This document shows, piece after piece, positions 23,901 through 34,988 of a DNA stretch of 64,000 bases (position 1 is its first letter; each line of letters begins with the position of its first letter). A program made the translations under genes and the position numbers. The stretch is taken from contig CM034613.1 in assembly GCA_020091685.1 (NCBI GenBank), positions 11,752,792-11,816,791 of the forward strand, written 5' to 3'. This stretch comes from Lutjanus erythropterus (Eukaryota > Chordata > Actinopteri > Lutjaniformes > Lutjanidae). Under the pieces are notes generated by a model. It made no database searches. It saw nothing but the letters and a program-made list of their open reading frames with translations, and was not told the DNA's origin.

Positions 23901-24612
23901 CAACATCAGATATCAAATACCTGAATTTCTTTATGATTTAATAAAAAAAAAAATTGTTAATGTTTTATTCTCTTTTTTTATTTCTTTATCATTCTGTTTT
24001 ATTATTTCATTGTTTACTATTCATTTTAACTTGTAAATCTTTTATTGTCATACTTAAGCTGACTAATGACTCATGCATCTACATGATGAACAGCTACAAA
24101 AAAAGAGCTAATCATTTCCAGCTTTTCTCAATCACTTACGCTCATTTTTTAAAATAGTCTTAACATTATGTAAACCAGGGACTCAACTTGCCTGAGGGCC
24201 ACTTTTGCAAAATGACAGGAGGCCAGGGGCCAGTTAACAAACAAGCATTAATAATAACGTTATTTATCAGATAAAATGAATAAATATTCAAAGGCCCATA
24301 ACTAGTTCTAAACTAGTTGGTTTATTTAATATGGCTGACCATAGATGAACATCTGGTCTACAATAATCCACAATGTCATCAAGTACTTTTGATAGTCAAC
24401 TTGACATTTCTGTGAAACTATTCATACATTCGGGAGTATAATTTGACGATAACAAGCGACGACGAGTCCTTCAGTGTCAGTTGCCCTCCAGACTCCATTA
24501 ACATATTGCTTAATTTAACCCTTATAAACATTTACTCCGTCTAAAAGATTATTAATGATTTCTTACAATTCATGAGCAGACACAAACTCATTCAGCAAAC
24601 ATTCAGTAGTAG
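20996..24612. other. Intergenic spacer left of the lectin gene 3' end
   Basis: No gene seen. Around 23150-23330 is a stretch beginning GTGGTAGACTGTAACTAAGT and running through ACTTTACTTGAGTTCCATTT, a common fish interspersed repeat; a relative in the reverse orientation is at 32500-32690. Around 24170-24240 is a GGGCCACTTTTGCAAAATG..GGCCAGGGGCC fragment that looks like a decayed hAT end. The rest is AT-rich and featureless to me. Confidence 0.45.
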
Positions 24613-24613
24613 T

Positions 24614-24619
24614 TTTATT
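24614..24619 (-). terminator. Candidate polyadenylation signal of the lectin gene
   Basis: AATAAA on the minus strand, about 285 bases past the longer stop. Another AATAAA lies at 24874-24879, only about 25 bases after the stop at 24902. Which is used cannot be told from sequence. Confidence 0.45.
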
Positions 24620-24901
24620 TCCATGTTAAGTGAATAAATATGAAATGTGCAGTGTGAAGAACAACACAGGCCAGAACAAAAACAGACGTTCTACAGCAGA
24701 ATGGAAATTTCAAAGGAGAGCTTACTGGCTGTATCGACTCAGCATGTTTCCTTAATCTCTGATGACATATCATGATCATTTTATAATGTATATTACATTT
24801 TTCTGTTTAAATCAGTGGTGCATGTGTGATTTCACATTCATTATTTCCGTGGACTTAAAGTCTTAAAGTCTGTTTTATTTCATGGCCTTGCTGCCCTGGC
24901 A

Positions 24902-25057
24902 TTAGGCCTTCGTTCTCCTAAAAAAATGACAAAACCAAAGGCAGAGAAGCCCTAAAATAATGAAAAATATTCCAGGCCTAGGTCCCAGTATTGTCACTAA
25001 GGATTTAGCTGCTGCTGCTGCTGTAGAAGTACAGTCTTTGTGCTGCGTCCGCTGCAC
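24902..25057 (-). CDS. Lectin alternative 3' exon: transmembrane or soluble tail
   Basis: An 81-nt intron (25058-25138) with donor GTAGGA and acceptor CTTTCTGTGTCTTACAG leads to a short soluble tail with five serines, stopping at 25005-25007. A second acceptor, TACTTCTACAG at 25021 just before a CAGCAG run, is 37 bases further on and shifts the frame. It yields TAAAAKSLVTILGPRPG, a hydrophobic stretch FFIILGLLCLWFCHFF, then basic RRTKA and stop at 24902-24904. Retaining the 81-nt intron also leaves an open frame that ends at 25005. Confidence 0.55.
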   Translation of the reverse strand: MQRTQHKDCTSTAAAAAKSLVTILGPRPGIFFIILGLLCLWFCHFFRRTKA

Positions 25058-28000
25058 CTGTAAGACACAGAAAGAGCTGGTGGATTGCGGTGAAGTACAG
25101 CATGTGCTCACACGCAGGATGTGAGGTGAAACTCCTACTTGACTGGCAGATGAAGTTAAGGAGCTCCTCACAGGGCGGGTCCTCCCACAGGTGGCGCTGT
25201 TCTCTGGCCAGGCCTCCACAGGGGCTGGAGTGACGGTGAGGAGCAGAATCTCGAGGCCATTTGGTGAATTTCATGGAGTCGCCAGACATCCAGAACCACT
25301 TGTCACCCATTAAGTGTCTGCCAGACAGATTTATAGCTGAAAAATTGTTTTCAAAATGGAACCCACCCGAGGGGTTCTACCAAGAAGAACCCTTTTATAT
25401 TCTATGGGTTTCATCTAGAAGTCACCAAGGAGGTTCAACTGATACCCCTTTTATATTATGGTACAAAAAACCCTTGATGAAAGAGTTCTCTTGGGTGAAA
25501 AAGGTTGTTAATGGAACCTTTAGTCTTACAGAGAACCCTGAACAACCTTTTCTTCAAAAAGGGGTTCTTCAAAAACCCTTATCTCTAAGAGTGTAGTTCA
25601 TCATTGGCTGATGATGAAAACTTAATAATTTTCAAACACAAAAATAAAAAAAATACTAAGAGGGGACTCCTTCAGACAAAAAACCTCTCAGTTTGAGGGT
25701 CCAGGGTCTGATGTGCATTAAAGTTTGTTGTAGTGTACAGTGGTTTCCGTCTGTCTTTGTAATCACCACACAGCAACAGGTATCAAGTTCTAAAGCAGAA
25801 ATAATATGTTTTAAAATATTTTCAACACTTTGATTCCTGTTTATTGAGTATCACATGAGCACGCTAAAGATAAATCCAACCTTATCTTAATGATGCTGAT
25901 ATTGATTGATTGATGATATTTCACTTATTTGGAACAAGTTCTGAAAGCTTAAGGTGACATTTCTAAATTCTTCATTTTGTTTGACTAACAGTCAAAAACC
26001 CAAAGATATTTACTTGTCAGCTACTTCAAACACAGAAAAGTCGCAAAGTATTTTACTTGGAAAGGATCATTAAATGTTTTCGTGTGATGGAACAACTGAA
26101 ACAATTTGCTCTGTCAATCAATCTTCAATTTATTGACTCCTTGTTTCGGTTCTAATGTTACAGCATGTTTGTCTCAGGGTGTGTCTTTAGTGAGAACTGT
26201 TGGCAAAGCATCCATGCGCATCAGTCATGGAATGGCAACAATGCAAATGAGAAAATGTAAGGACAAACACCATTTGACTCCAAGACCTGTGTGTCTGTTG
26301 AGCACATATAAATTTGCAGAATTCAAATTGTTAACATTTTTTTTTGACTGTATGGAAAGAGAAGAGGGTGAGGCACCTGCGTTCATCATGAGTTCTTGCA
26401 TGTTTTAACCCTAAACAAATTCCATGATCTTTGCACTTCTTTGTTTATTAGATTATTTCAGTGCCTAAGGACATTTTGGCTAAAGACATCAAACAACATG
26501 GGCCTTTATTTGTCCCCAAAATAAACCTTTAGAAGGTTATATTATATGATGCTTTAACTTTAAACATTATTAACAGACATTAAGTCCATCTCAAGTTGCA
26601 AGCCTTTTCCGATTTTGTCAAGTCAAGTCGAAAGTACTCAAATTTGTGACTCAAATCTGAGTCAAGCCTGAGTCATGTGACTCGAGTCCACACTCCTGAC
26701 ACCTAACATCTCATTCATACAGCTTTCCTGAATCAGAGCATCAACTAAATTTCTAAAATATCATTGTCGGTGTGGGGTACCTGCGCAGTCCCAGCCAGAC
26801 GTGTCCTGTGAGGGGGAAAGGACTGCGGCTCAGCAGCTGCTCCACCTCGCCCTGCTCTTCCTGGCTACCAAGACTAAGCAGGTCCCAGTGGTGACGTCTA
26901 CAGTAGAGCAGGGCATCGGACCAGCAAAGCCTCTGTCCCACCACCGTCACATTCCTGCCACTTAGCGGCATGCTCACAGTGGGAGGAGGAGGAGGGAGGA
27001 TCACAGGAGGAGAGCTACGGGCAACTTCAGGCACGGCTGAGAAAGGAAGTTGTTAGGTTTCTGTTGGCCTAAAGTATGTTTACACTTCTTGGAACAGACT
27101 TGTCTTGAAACTCGAGTTTTGATTCCAAAATGAAAACTAAACATAGGAAGCCTTTGAAAGTCAGAACTCCGCCTTGTCACCAAAGAGCCACTCCAATCAG
27201 TCAATCCACAACCAAGCCTTTGAAATGCCTCTCACATCTACAGACAATTTGTCATAAGTCAGAGTTTTTACTACTAAATTCCTTTTTAAAATATTTATCA
27301 AATGAACTATTTACATATTTACTATATCAAGGTAACAATTTGTATTTTCACATTAATTTTTTTCTTCTTCTTTTACAATTTACTTATGACCCTCCTATGA
27401 CTCCTTATAGGAACACCTGAGATCCGGCTCAAATGAATGATTTAAAGAGCTGTTTACAAGATCAAACAAACTACAGCCACAAGAACATCAAGAGATCTGC
27501 AGAGAAAGAGTGACAGAGGCTCAAACAAATTCTTTACATATTTACAAGAATTAAACAATTTATTTACAAGCTTACAAGCCTATATGTCTCTTTTGCAGGA
27601 AAAGGACAAAGTTGACCGAGGTACCAATTTTGTTCAACTTTTATTGGAGTACTGAGCAAAAAGGGGCTGGACTTAATATTGGAACTTGTTCAAGGCACTC
27701 AGATCCATACACTGGACCATTTTTCCTGCTCCTAACACATCAACTTCAAGAACTGACTCACTCTCTGCCCAATATATCTCACGGCTTGGCAGCAAGATGA
27801 TCAATGTTATTCGTGTTACCTGTCCGTGGTTTAAAGTTGTGACTGGTCAGTGTGTAACAGTTAGCTTCAAGCAAACAATATTATTACCACAACCACATCT
27901 GACATAATTCAGTATTTGATTTCGAATAATTTCCACCGTGAGGACATAATATTCAAGGACCATACCTGCCAGAGAAGCAAACACTTCCACTTCACACAGA

Positions 28001-31000
28001 GTCAAAATCCTGTTAGCTGCAGGGATGTACACATAGACGTAGCGAGCCTCCACATCTGGACACTGGAACGTGTACGTTGGTGTAGCCTGTACCGATGTGA
28101 TAATACCACATCTGATGGAGCGAGAGAGATATCATGGCAAAATGTGTCAGTTTTAATCAACAAATAAGTATTTTGCTCTATTGTTAATCGCCAGTCATTG
28201 AGCAGTGGCACCACTGTTTTGTTAGGCTGAACAAGAAACACATATTTTATAATTATTTACTGACGAATATTCCAGTTGTAGATATTATGTCTTACCTGTA
28301 GTTTGCCTTGCCATTCGAAATTGTGATGTGTGTCTCCTTAAGGCTTTCAGAACAACAGTCATGTCTGCGGACGATGGTGACAACACTAATCTTGTGCATA
28401 GCGAAGAGGTCCAGGAGCCACCAGGGATGGGTGCCTAGGCGAGTCTGCGCACAGCACCCCTCAGAAACTCCACTTCTACACCCACTGACGGCATTAGAGG
28501 CCTGAAAATGGCCAGCAGGGTCAGTGGATGACTGTACTGCTTGTCCCTTTGAGGCCACATTTGATAGAGGTTCCACTAAAGTGAAAAAAACCAAACAGGA
28601 GTTAATCTACATCAGACTGTTTCAATAAATCAAAGTCAGTCAGTCGTACCTGGTGGGGCTGCGTACACCTCAACTTCACACAGGGTGAGAGTCTTCCTCA
28701 ATCCAGGGATAATCACGTTCACAAAGCGACCCTCCATGCTGCCTCCATCACAGTGGAAAGTGTAGGTTTTTCCTGCTCTGATGTGGGAGATGGAAGTACA
28801 CCTGACAGTGGGAGGGGAGAGTTGTTATCTTGTGGTGTTAAAAGAGAACAACATTAAGTCCTGAAACCTGGAAATGAGTCCACATTTTAAGCTTCCTCTC
28901 ACTAGATTTAAATTGCCATTTTTTTCACACAGGGCTGTCAATTAATGCTGAAAATACTATACGCAGTTAACAGCAGCCTAATACTCGGGCCACACTGGCT
29001 GCGTGTACTTGTGTGCGACGGCTACCTCACTGAGTTGCTGTGGCTACAGTTTACAGAAAAGTATTTAAGAAAAGGAAAGAGTTGTAATCAGAAAGAGAAA
29101 AGTGAGAAAGACAAAGAGGGCACCAAAAAAAAAAATCCTGCCCTGCATCCACTCTTTACATGTATGTGACATATTCTACAGGTATAAACATTGAAACTAG
29201 ACTTGCACTGATTTCAACTTTCTTAGCCGATTCCGATTTCCGATTTTTGAGGGGTCTGACCTACCGATTCCGATTTTGGCCGGTTCCGATTTTCAGTCTT
29301 TCTAAGAACTGTAATTGACAGCAGTCACAAACATTTTTGCAACTTTTCTTGTAAATATGTTCATAATAAGACACTGACTATTAAATATTCATTTAATACT
29401 TTCTCCAAAATCATCCAGATTACAACCAGGCTTTATTATAATTTTATATTAAGATTATGAATTGGGTGAACGTGATCTCGCGAGATCATCTCGCGGGACG
29501 CGATTTCACGTGATCTTTTGTGGAAGCGGATGTAAACAAACCGGAGACTAACGCGGTGCAACAGTTTGAAGTAAAACTTTGCAGTGAGAAAAACAGATGC
29601 AGAAATTAAACGAGTCTGGATGAGAAAATGTTTGAGGAGACACATCAACACAGGTTGTTTATTCTTCAGCCAGAACAGGAGGTGAGATTTTAACTGTCCC
29701 TCTGTAAACAGCAGTCTGCTGCTAGCTTGCTAGCATTAGCCTGAAGAGCTACAAAGTTTACGGCTGTTTTGCGACATTGTCAGCTGCTCTGTCTCGTTGT
29801 AGACTGTCTGTCTTCTCTTTATCCTGTTCTTGGAATCTGTCGCTGACACCAGCTTCAACCATCCACACATCTTGTCAGAGTGTGTGTAGCTGTTATCAGC
29901 GCTGTGTTGACGTCACGGTCAGTTTGTCTGCTGCGCGCATGACGTGACCATCGTGCAGAACATGTGTGTGACAATGACGGGCGCAGAACCGGATTTGTGA
30001 CGCTGACCGGCCGGTCACCGGTCAGGGCCGGTCACGTGAAAACTGGCCCGATTCCGAGCATTGCCGATTAATCGGTGCAAGTCTAATTGAAACTGGAGTG
30101 AAAGGTGTCATATTCCTGATATGATGTTGATGATATCGTCAACACGTCATTTTTACTGTGTATTTGCAAAGAAGACATATGGCACATGGAAAAAATAGGT
30201 GAGATGTGTGGCTGCTCTGATATGTTTATATGGACACAGAAATAAAAAGCCAGCAGGTTCTTCCACACAAATGCACTGCTCAAGGAGTCTGTGTGACCCC
30301 GGCAAATAAAACTACAAAAATATAAGAAAAATCAGTAGTGATGACAGGTGATCATGACCACTTGCTGCAGGTCAGAAAATATGAAATTTGTCACTGCAGG
30401 CAGGATAAGTTGCATCATGTAAACACCAAAATACTAATAATTGTAAAATAAAATTAACATCGCATTAGCATTTTCTGAATTCCTGTCAGTACCTGGGGTT
30501 GTTGTTTCCATTGTTCTCATGTGAGTTCCCAATTCGAATCTCAGCACCATCAAGTCTTTCAGCACAGCAGTCTCCTCTATTAGTGACTTTGATAGATGTG
30601 ACTATATATGTTTGTTGCAGGTCGACTCTCCACCAGGGGTTGGTCTCGTTCTCGGTGGTATGGCTGCAGGACCCGCGACTGTAGAACGAATTCCGTCTCC
30701 CATCGATGGCTTTGGAGGCAGTGGCAAACGAGAGAGTCGACGACTGGGTGGCATCTCCTTTCAGTGCCACATTGGCTAATGGATATGCTTGAACAGAAAC
30801 AGACAGATTTATCATTTATTGTGGTTCATCTGTCGTGGTTCATCTACACATTGATGATACATTGAAGGTTAGCCTGGCCCCAGAAATCTTTATATGTTGC
30901 ATATCCCAATGGGTAACTTAAGTTGTTCAGAATTCTGACAGGATCACTGCTGTTTCAGAGCAATCGGCGGCATCTATGGGTGCAAGCTATTAAACATGTT

Positions 31001-34000
31001 GACTGGACTGTGAATGTGCACGAAAAAATTAGGCTGATGAGTCCAGTAGAATATAAGACTCCAGGTCTGTTGATCATGTGCACTTGCAAGTGATTGCAAG
31101 ATCGCCTCCAGGCTTACACCAGGCAAACACAACTAGACTCCTGCTCCTCCTCTTGGCTCTACTGACGGGAGACTTTGGCCAATCACAGTTCGGTAAGATA
31201 CTTGATTGTTGAGTCTCATTTCCTGATTGTAAAATTCTCACACTTTGGGTTGGAAGCCACACTGAGATGCCACAATGAGCTATCTTTGTGCCACCAACCC
31301 AAAGCGTCGCTATTTAATGACATGGGAATTTGACTCAGCAATCATTTGTCTTCCTCCAGAATCACCTGGAGGCATCTGCACTAGCTTCTGTGTCAATTAC
31401 ACACGATTTCAGCAAGCAGGATTTTACTTGTTACTGACAGCATGACAGATGAAACCCAATGGCAATTCAATGTGGTTATCAGGCTACTAGAGTTGGCAAT
31501 CTCCTGGAATGTGTCAACAAAGACGTGTATCGCTGTTGCCTGTGGACTAAGCTGTCTGGTGCCCCTGTTCACAAAAGAGCATTAATTTTAAGAGTTTGGG
31601 CCCCAGATTGAAGAGTTCTTGAACTGCTAGACTAGGGAATAGGAATTGAAGACCAGTTCCAATTGAGAACTGGTTTCAAATTTTCTGATGCATCAGAATC
31701 ATGTGTCTCTGAGCTTATTAATTCCTTTTACTGATGCCAGCAAAGTTTTATTCACTGCAAAACACCGATGTCAAACTCATGTGTCTCCACTGCTGGACCA
31801 CAACAACTACAACAAGAAGGAATCATGGCAGAGAGGAACGATGACAGCATTGCTAGCCATAATGACTGTAAAATGAAAGTTTCATGTGAAGACGGGAACT
31901 CCAGCCTTGTGCTGAAACATCTTTTTATGTAACATGGGCATAAATTCCAGGAACACCATGTGTTTAACTGTTTATACACGAGTGCCACTGCTTCCCAACC
32001 GGACAGCACATCCGTTACAAAGAGTAAACATCCTGTTTTGTAATAACAGTAGCACTGTGCAGTCAGGCTTCTGCTTTGACTAAGAAAGCCTAAATGAAAA
32101 TGAATGCTGTGCAAATATTATCCTATTTCATCCTTTTTATATCATAACAAACAGGGATGGGAATCGAGAACCGGTTCCAATTAAGAACCAGTTTCAAATT
32201 AAACAGCAGTTAAACAGCAGAGCACACCTCAGAGTCGCTTGCATGCAGGGGCAGAGATCTGGGGCTAAGCACAGACTGCAACCTTTTTTTCCTTTGCTTT
32301 TTTCTTTTTTTTTGCATCCATGTGCAGCAAAATAACTTTCTTTTGCTTCAGCACCCACCAAAATGTTTTTGCGCCTCTCTTGAAATGTCTTAAGAACTTA
32401 AAGTGGCCAGAATGCACTAGAGAACACATAATAACACATATAAATTCACACCTGTTAGGGATGCAAACTAAGAAACATCAGACATAATAACACTGACAGG
32501 GAATATTTTACTGCAACATGAATACTTTTACTTTAAGTATATTAAACTGATAATATTGCCATACTTTTACTTCAGTAAGGTTTTGTGAATGCATGACTTT
32601 TACTTGTAGTAGTATTTTTTTGTGTGATATTAGTACTTTTGCTTCAGTAAAGGATCTGAATACTTCTTACACTCCTGGTCTCCTCAGAGGAGTAACATCA
32701 CGTCCACATATTGTCTGGACACAGAGACAGACAGACTGGTCTCCACCATGGTTATCTTTTCTTAGCTACAGATCATAAACGCTGTTGCACATGACAAATA
32801 GTTTTATTTCATTTTCTCACTCCTTGTGACTTCTTCATGGTCATGAGAGGTGTCATGGCATGGTTATAACAGTGTAATATCCTTAGGCAAACCTCTTCAA
32901 ATAAAGTGTTACCGACTTATCTACATCATGTTTTGTGCATAATTACCATAGTTTACAGCAAAAACCTCAACTTCGCAGAGACTTAGAACCTTCTTGGTTC
33001 CCGGGAGAAGCACAGTGACGTAGCGTCCCTCTGTAGCCCTAAATGGAAAGTAGACTGTCTGTCCCTTTGGAATGTGAGAGATGACTGCAGTCCTGTGTGT
33101 AGAGAAGGAAGAGAAATGAAAAAACAGAACAAAAGGTTTTTCATATCACAATGTGTTACACGGGTTTGCATCAAGCTGTTTCACCTGATGTTCGTGAGGT
33201 CATTGGTCTCTGTTGAGTTTCCAACCCAAATTTCAGCACCGTTCAACCTGTCTTCAAATTCATCTCTGTTGGTTATCATCACAGCGTTAATTTTGTACAC
33301 TTTCTGCAGGTCTACCCTCCACCAGGGATCGGACTCTTCTTTGGTGTGGGTGCATGATTTACGGTGATACCTCGAGTCTCTGATCCCATCAACGGCCCTG
33401 TCAGCAGCCCCTTCGCTCGACACTGACGACTGGACTGCTTTCTGATTCAGGGCCACATTTTGGAGAGGATTACCTTATGGGTGAATGAAATAATTATTAG
33501 ACAAGAAAATCACAGAGGGTATTGAGTAATAATGAAAAAGAAAACAGTTTACCTGTTAGTGGTCCAGATGCCAGTATGAGGGAAATGCCTACAGATGTTA
33601 GAAAAATGCTTGTTTGATCTCCATTATAAAATGATGGACAAAAACCTAAACAATCAGTATAAGCAGAAACAGGGAAATTTCAGAATCCTAATTCAAAAGG
33701 AACAGCAGGCTCATCAATATCTCTGCTGACATGCTAGTGAAATACTTTAAATGTCACCAGAATAGAGTAACTACATTATAATAAAGGAAATGTAACTCTA
33801 GAAATGGGTTATGCCTAACATGTTTGTCTCATAACTTATATTAGACCTGCACTGTTAATAAATATTTTTTCTCTATCAAACGCAGTGATGTAATGTCAAG
33901 AATTAACCCTTATTCTGCAGCTCTTTAAAGCTTCTTATCTCTGCTAGTTAATTGTTTTCTTTTTAGCTTCTTTCAGCTAATTGTTTTCCTTTAAGCTTAT

Positions 34001-34191
34001 TTTAGCAAGTAATAAAGCAAATAATGCAGCTTCTTGGAAACTGTAAAGTAATAGTAGTAGTTGCTGTTACATTAAATTGAACTTAAATGACTTAAAATAA
34101 TTAGAAAATAATAATATAGGAGAAAAAAAAGAAAACAAATAAAATACTGTAACTTACTGCTGAGGATCCAAATGTATTGACTCCCATCCAT
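24902..34191 (-). CDS. Secreted/membrane lectin with three FTP (fucolectin) domains and a C-type lectin domain
   Basis: Complete gene model, minus strand. Exons: 34158-34191, 33552-33587, 33185-33473, 32947-33092, 30493-30787, 28650-28801, 28296-28575, 27966-28111, 26781-27036, 25139-25317, then a last exon. With the last exon at 24902-25020 the total is 1932 nt (643 aa, membrane tail); starting instead at 25057 it stops at 25005 (1866 nt, 621 aa, soluble tail). Each junction has AG/GT and correct phase. Order: split signal peptide (MDGSQYIWILSS.. ILASGPLTG), FTP1, FTP2, FTP3, Pro-rich linker, C-type lectin domain, tail. FTP domains bind fucose in the eel agglutinin family; C-type lectin domains bind sugars or proteins, often with calcium. 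The product should enter the secretory pathway and sample glycans outside the cell. I recognise each domain, but no named vertebrate gene with this exact order, so the symbol is blank. Confidence 0.85.
25139..27036 (-). CDS. Lectin Pro-rich linker and C-type lectin domain (exons 26781-27036 and 25139-25317)
   Basis: The first exon gives VARSSPPVILPPPPPTV as linker, then RNVTVVGQRLCWSDALLYC, HHWDLLSLGSQEEQGEVEQL and GHVWLGLRR. The second begins HLMGDKWFWMSGDSMKFTKW and ends CEELLNFICQS. The Cys-..-C framework, WLGLRR and the late CGGL..W..PPCEELLNFIC are diagnostic of the fold. The calcium-site signatures EPN/QPD and WND are not present at the expected place (WEDPPCEE instead), so classical calcium-dependent mannose or galactose binding is not predicted. 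Confidence 0.85.
25355..25595. repeat. AGAACC/GGTTCT-rich repeat, second copy
   Basis: Diverged units with GAACCCTTTTATATTCTA, GGGTTTCATCTAGAAG and TTAATGGAACCTTTAGTCTT, matching the array at 8705-9744. It lies in the intron between the two C-type lectin domain exons. Confidence 0.55.
27966..28575 (-). CDS. Lectin FTP domain 3 (exons 28296-28575 and 27966-28111)
   Basis: Begins EPLSNVASKGQAVQSST, has GTHPWWLLDLFAMHKISV, then RRHDCCSESLKETHITISN. The second exon gives CGIITSVQATPTYTFQC and ILTLCEVEVFASLAG. The Cys pair is kept, but the second arginine of R-x-D-C-C-x-x-R is serine and the tryptophan-loop RVDL is LLDL. Sugar binding is probably altered. Confidence 0.85.
28650..30787 (-). CDS. 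Lectin FTP domain 2 (exons 30493-30787 and 28650-28801)
   Basis: Begins YPLANVALKGDATQSST and has CSHTTENETNPWWRVDL, then NRGDCCAERLDGAEIRIGN. The second exon gives CTSISHIRAGKTYTFHC and TLTLCEVEVYAAPP. It keeps the family's R-x-D-C-C-x-x-R pattern plus an upstream histidine, so it is the only one of the three with an apparently intact fucose site. The intron between its two exons carries the hAT element at 29198-30085. Confidence 0.85.
29190..30093. mobile_element. 888-bp hAT-type element (29198-30085) with 8-bp target duplication
   Basis: ATTGAAAC is present at 29190-29197 and again at 30086-30093, an exact 8-bp target duplication as made by hAT transposases. The ends are TAGACTTGCACTGATTTC and, inverted, TAGACTTGCACCGATTAATC. 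Repeated CCGATTCCGATTT words lie just inside the left end. The interior (about 29465-30050) is CpG-rich, has TCTCGCGAGA at 29476-29485, and an exon-like stretch followed by a donor GAG/GTGAGA near 29678. It carries no full transposase, so it is a deletion derivative that kept the promoter and leader. It lies in the intron within FTP2. Confidence 0.85.
29476..29485. promoter_or_regulatory. TCTCGCGAGA (CGCG element) in the hAT element
   Basis: Perfect palindrome, flanked to give GATCTCGCGAGATC, with a further CTCGCGGGACGCG close by. TCTCGCGAGA is the known high-affinity site of the BANP transcription activator at CpG-island promoters. Function here is inferred from the motif only. Confidence 0.5.
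31626..32410 (+). mobile_element. Decayed hAT (BED-type) transposon fragments, two heads
   Basis: Two same-direction starts, TAGGGAATAGGAATTGAAGA at about 31626 and CAGGGATGGGAATCGAGAAC at about 32153, each continue GACC/AACC(A/G)GTTCCAATT(A/G)AGAAC. After the first, a frame near 31820-31930 resembles a BED zinc finger (CKMKVSCEDGN..LKH) but has stops. These are remnants in the lectin intron between FTP1 and FTP2. Confidence 0.45.
32500..32695 (-). repeat. Fish interspersed repeat (ACTTTTACTTCAGTAA type)
   Basis: Contains CATACTTTTACTTCAGTAAG, TGCATGACTTTTACTTGTAG and TACTTTTGCTTCAGTAAAGG. A reverse-oriented relative is at 23150-23330. It lies in the intron between FTP1 and FTP2. Confidence 0.45.
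32947..33473 (-). CDS. Lectin FTP domain 1 (exons 33185-33473 and 32947-33092)
   Basis: Begins NPLQNVALNQKAVQSS, has SCTHTKEESDPWWRVDL and NRDEFEDRLNGAEIWVGN, then continues in the second exon with AVISHIPKGQTVYFPF and LSLCEVEVFAVNY. Against FTP2 the loop TNRGDCCAERL is replaced by TNRDEFEDRL, one residue shorter. The adjacent Cys pair and the RGD arginine spacing used by fucose-binding members are therefore gone. The fold should persist, but fucose binding by this copy is doubtful. Confidence 0.85.
33552..34191 (-). CDS. Lectin signal peptide, split over two small exons
   Basis: Exon 34158-34191 gives MDGSQYIWILS plus one base; exon 33552-33587 (36 nt) adds SISLILASGPLT plus one base. The join makes a hydrophobic leader of about 20 residues with a small-residue cleavage region just before FTP1. 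The ATG at 34191 was chosen because splicing is phase-correct and the result is a good signal sequence. The 5' UTR and promoter were not resolved. Confidence 0.75.
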
Positions 34192-34988
34192 GACCTTGGA
34201 GACAATTGCAGAGCCAGTGTTGGGACAATCTTCATAAAAAAAATACAATTTAACAGATACACAACAAGTACTGTAGTTGTTTGACTTACTGTCTCTGTGA
34301 ACGTTACCAATCACTTGCTATTCTGGGTAAATTGTTCTGATTCATGACTACATGTAAATTTGTAGTCAGAGATATTTGCATGAAGGACAACACACCCAGA
34401 TGGACATCTGCTGATTGCAAACAACTCCTGCCCTTCCATTTTTATCAGCTTTGATGATGAACTACACTTGTGTGTTTTTACAGTTTAAAGCAATTGTTTC
34501 CTCTCTAAACCGTTTCTTACAAGGCGCCAGAAATAATGCTAGAGGCTATAGACATGTTATATTATAATATATAATATAATATAATATAGACATGTTATAT
34601 TATAATGATGCTAGAGGCTATAGACATGTGGTCTCTGAGCATAACAATTGCAGAACTGGCAACAGGAAGTTCCTTCTACCCTGGGAACAAAGACTATGAT
34701 GTTCTAAACTTCATAATAAATGCAAGCTGTAACGATTAATCCATTATTAATCCATTATTAAATTAATCACCAACTGTTTTGAGATAAAGTGTCCAGATTT
34801 TCTGATTTTAGCTTCTCAAATGTAAATATTGTTTGATTTTTTGAGTCCTCTTATGACAGTAAACTGAATATCTTTGTGTTTTGGACAAAATAATTGTTAA
34901 ATGTAGCCTTACCACCGAGTAGGGATGTACAAGATTAAACTAACCTGTTGCCTCTACGGTGTTATGCAGCTGCTGCCGGGACTGCAGC

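Noticed and set aside
31752..32114. 120-codon minus-strand frame
   Set aside because: Opposite strand of decayed BED-type hAT sequence; no domain on this strand.
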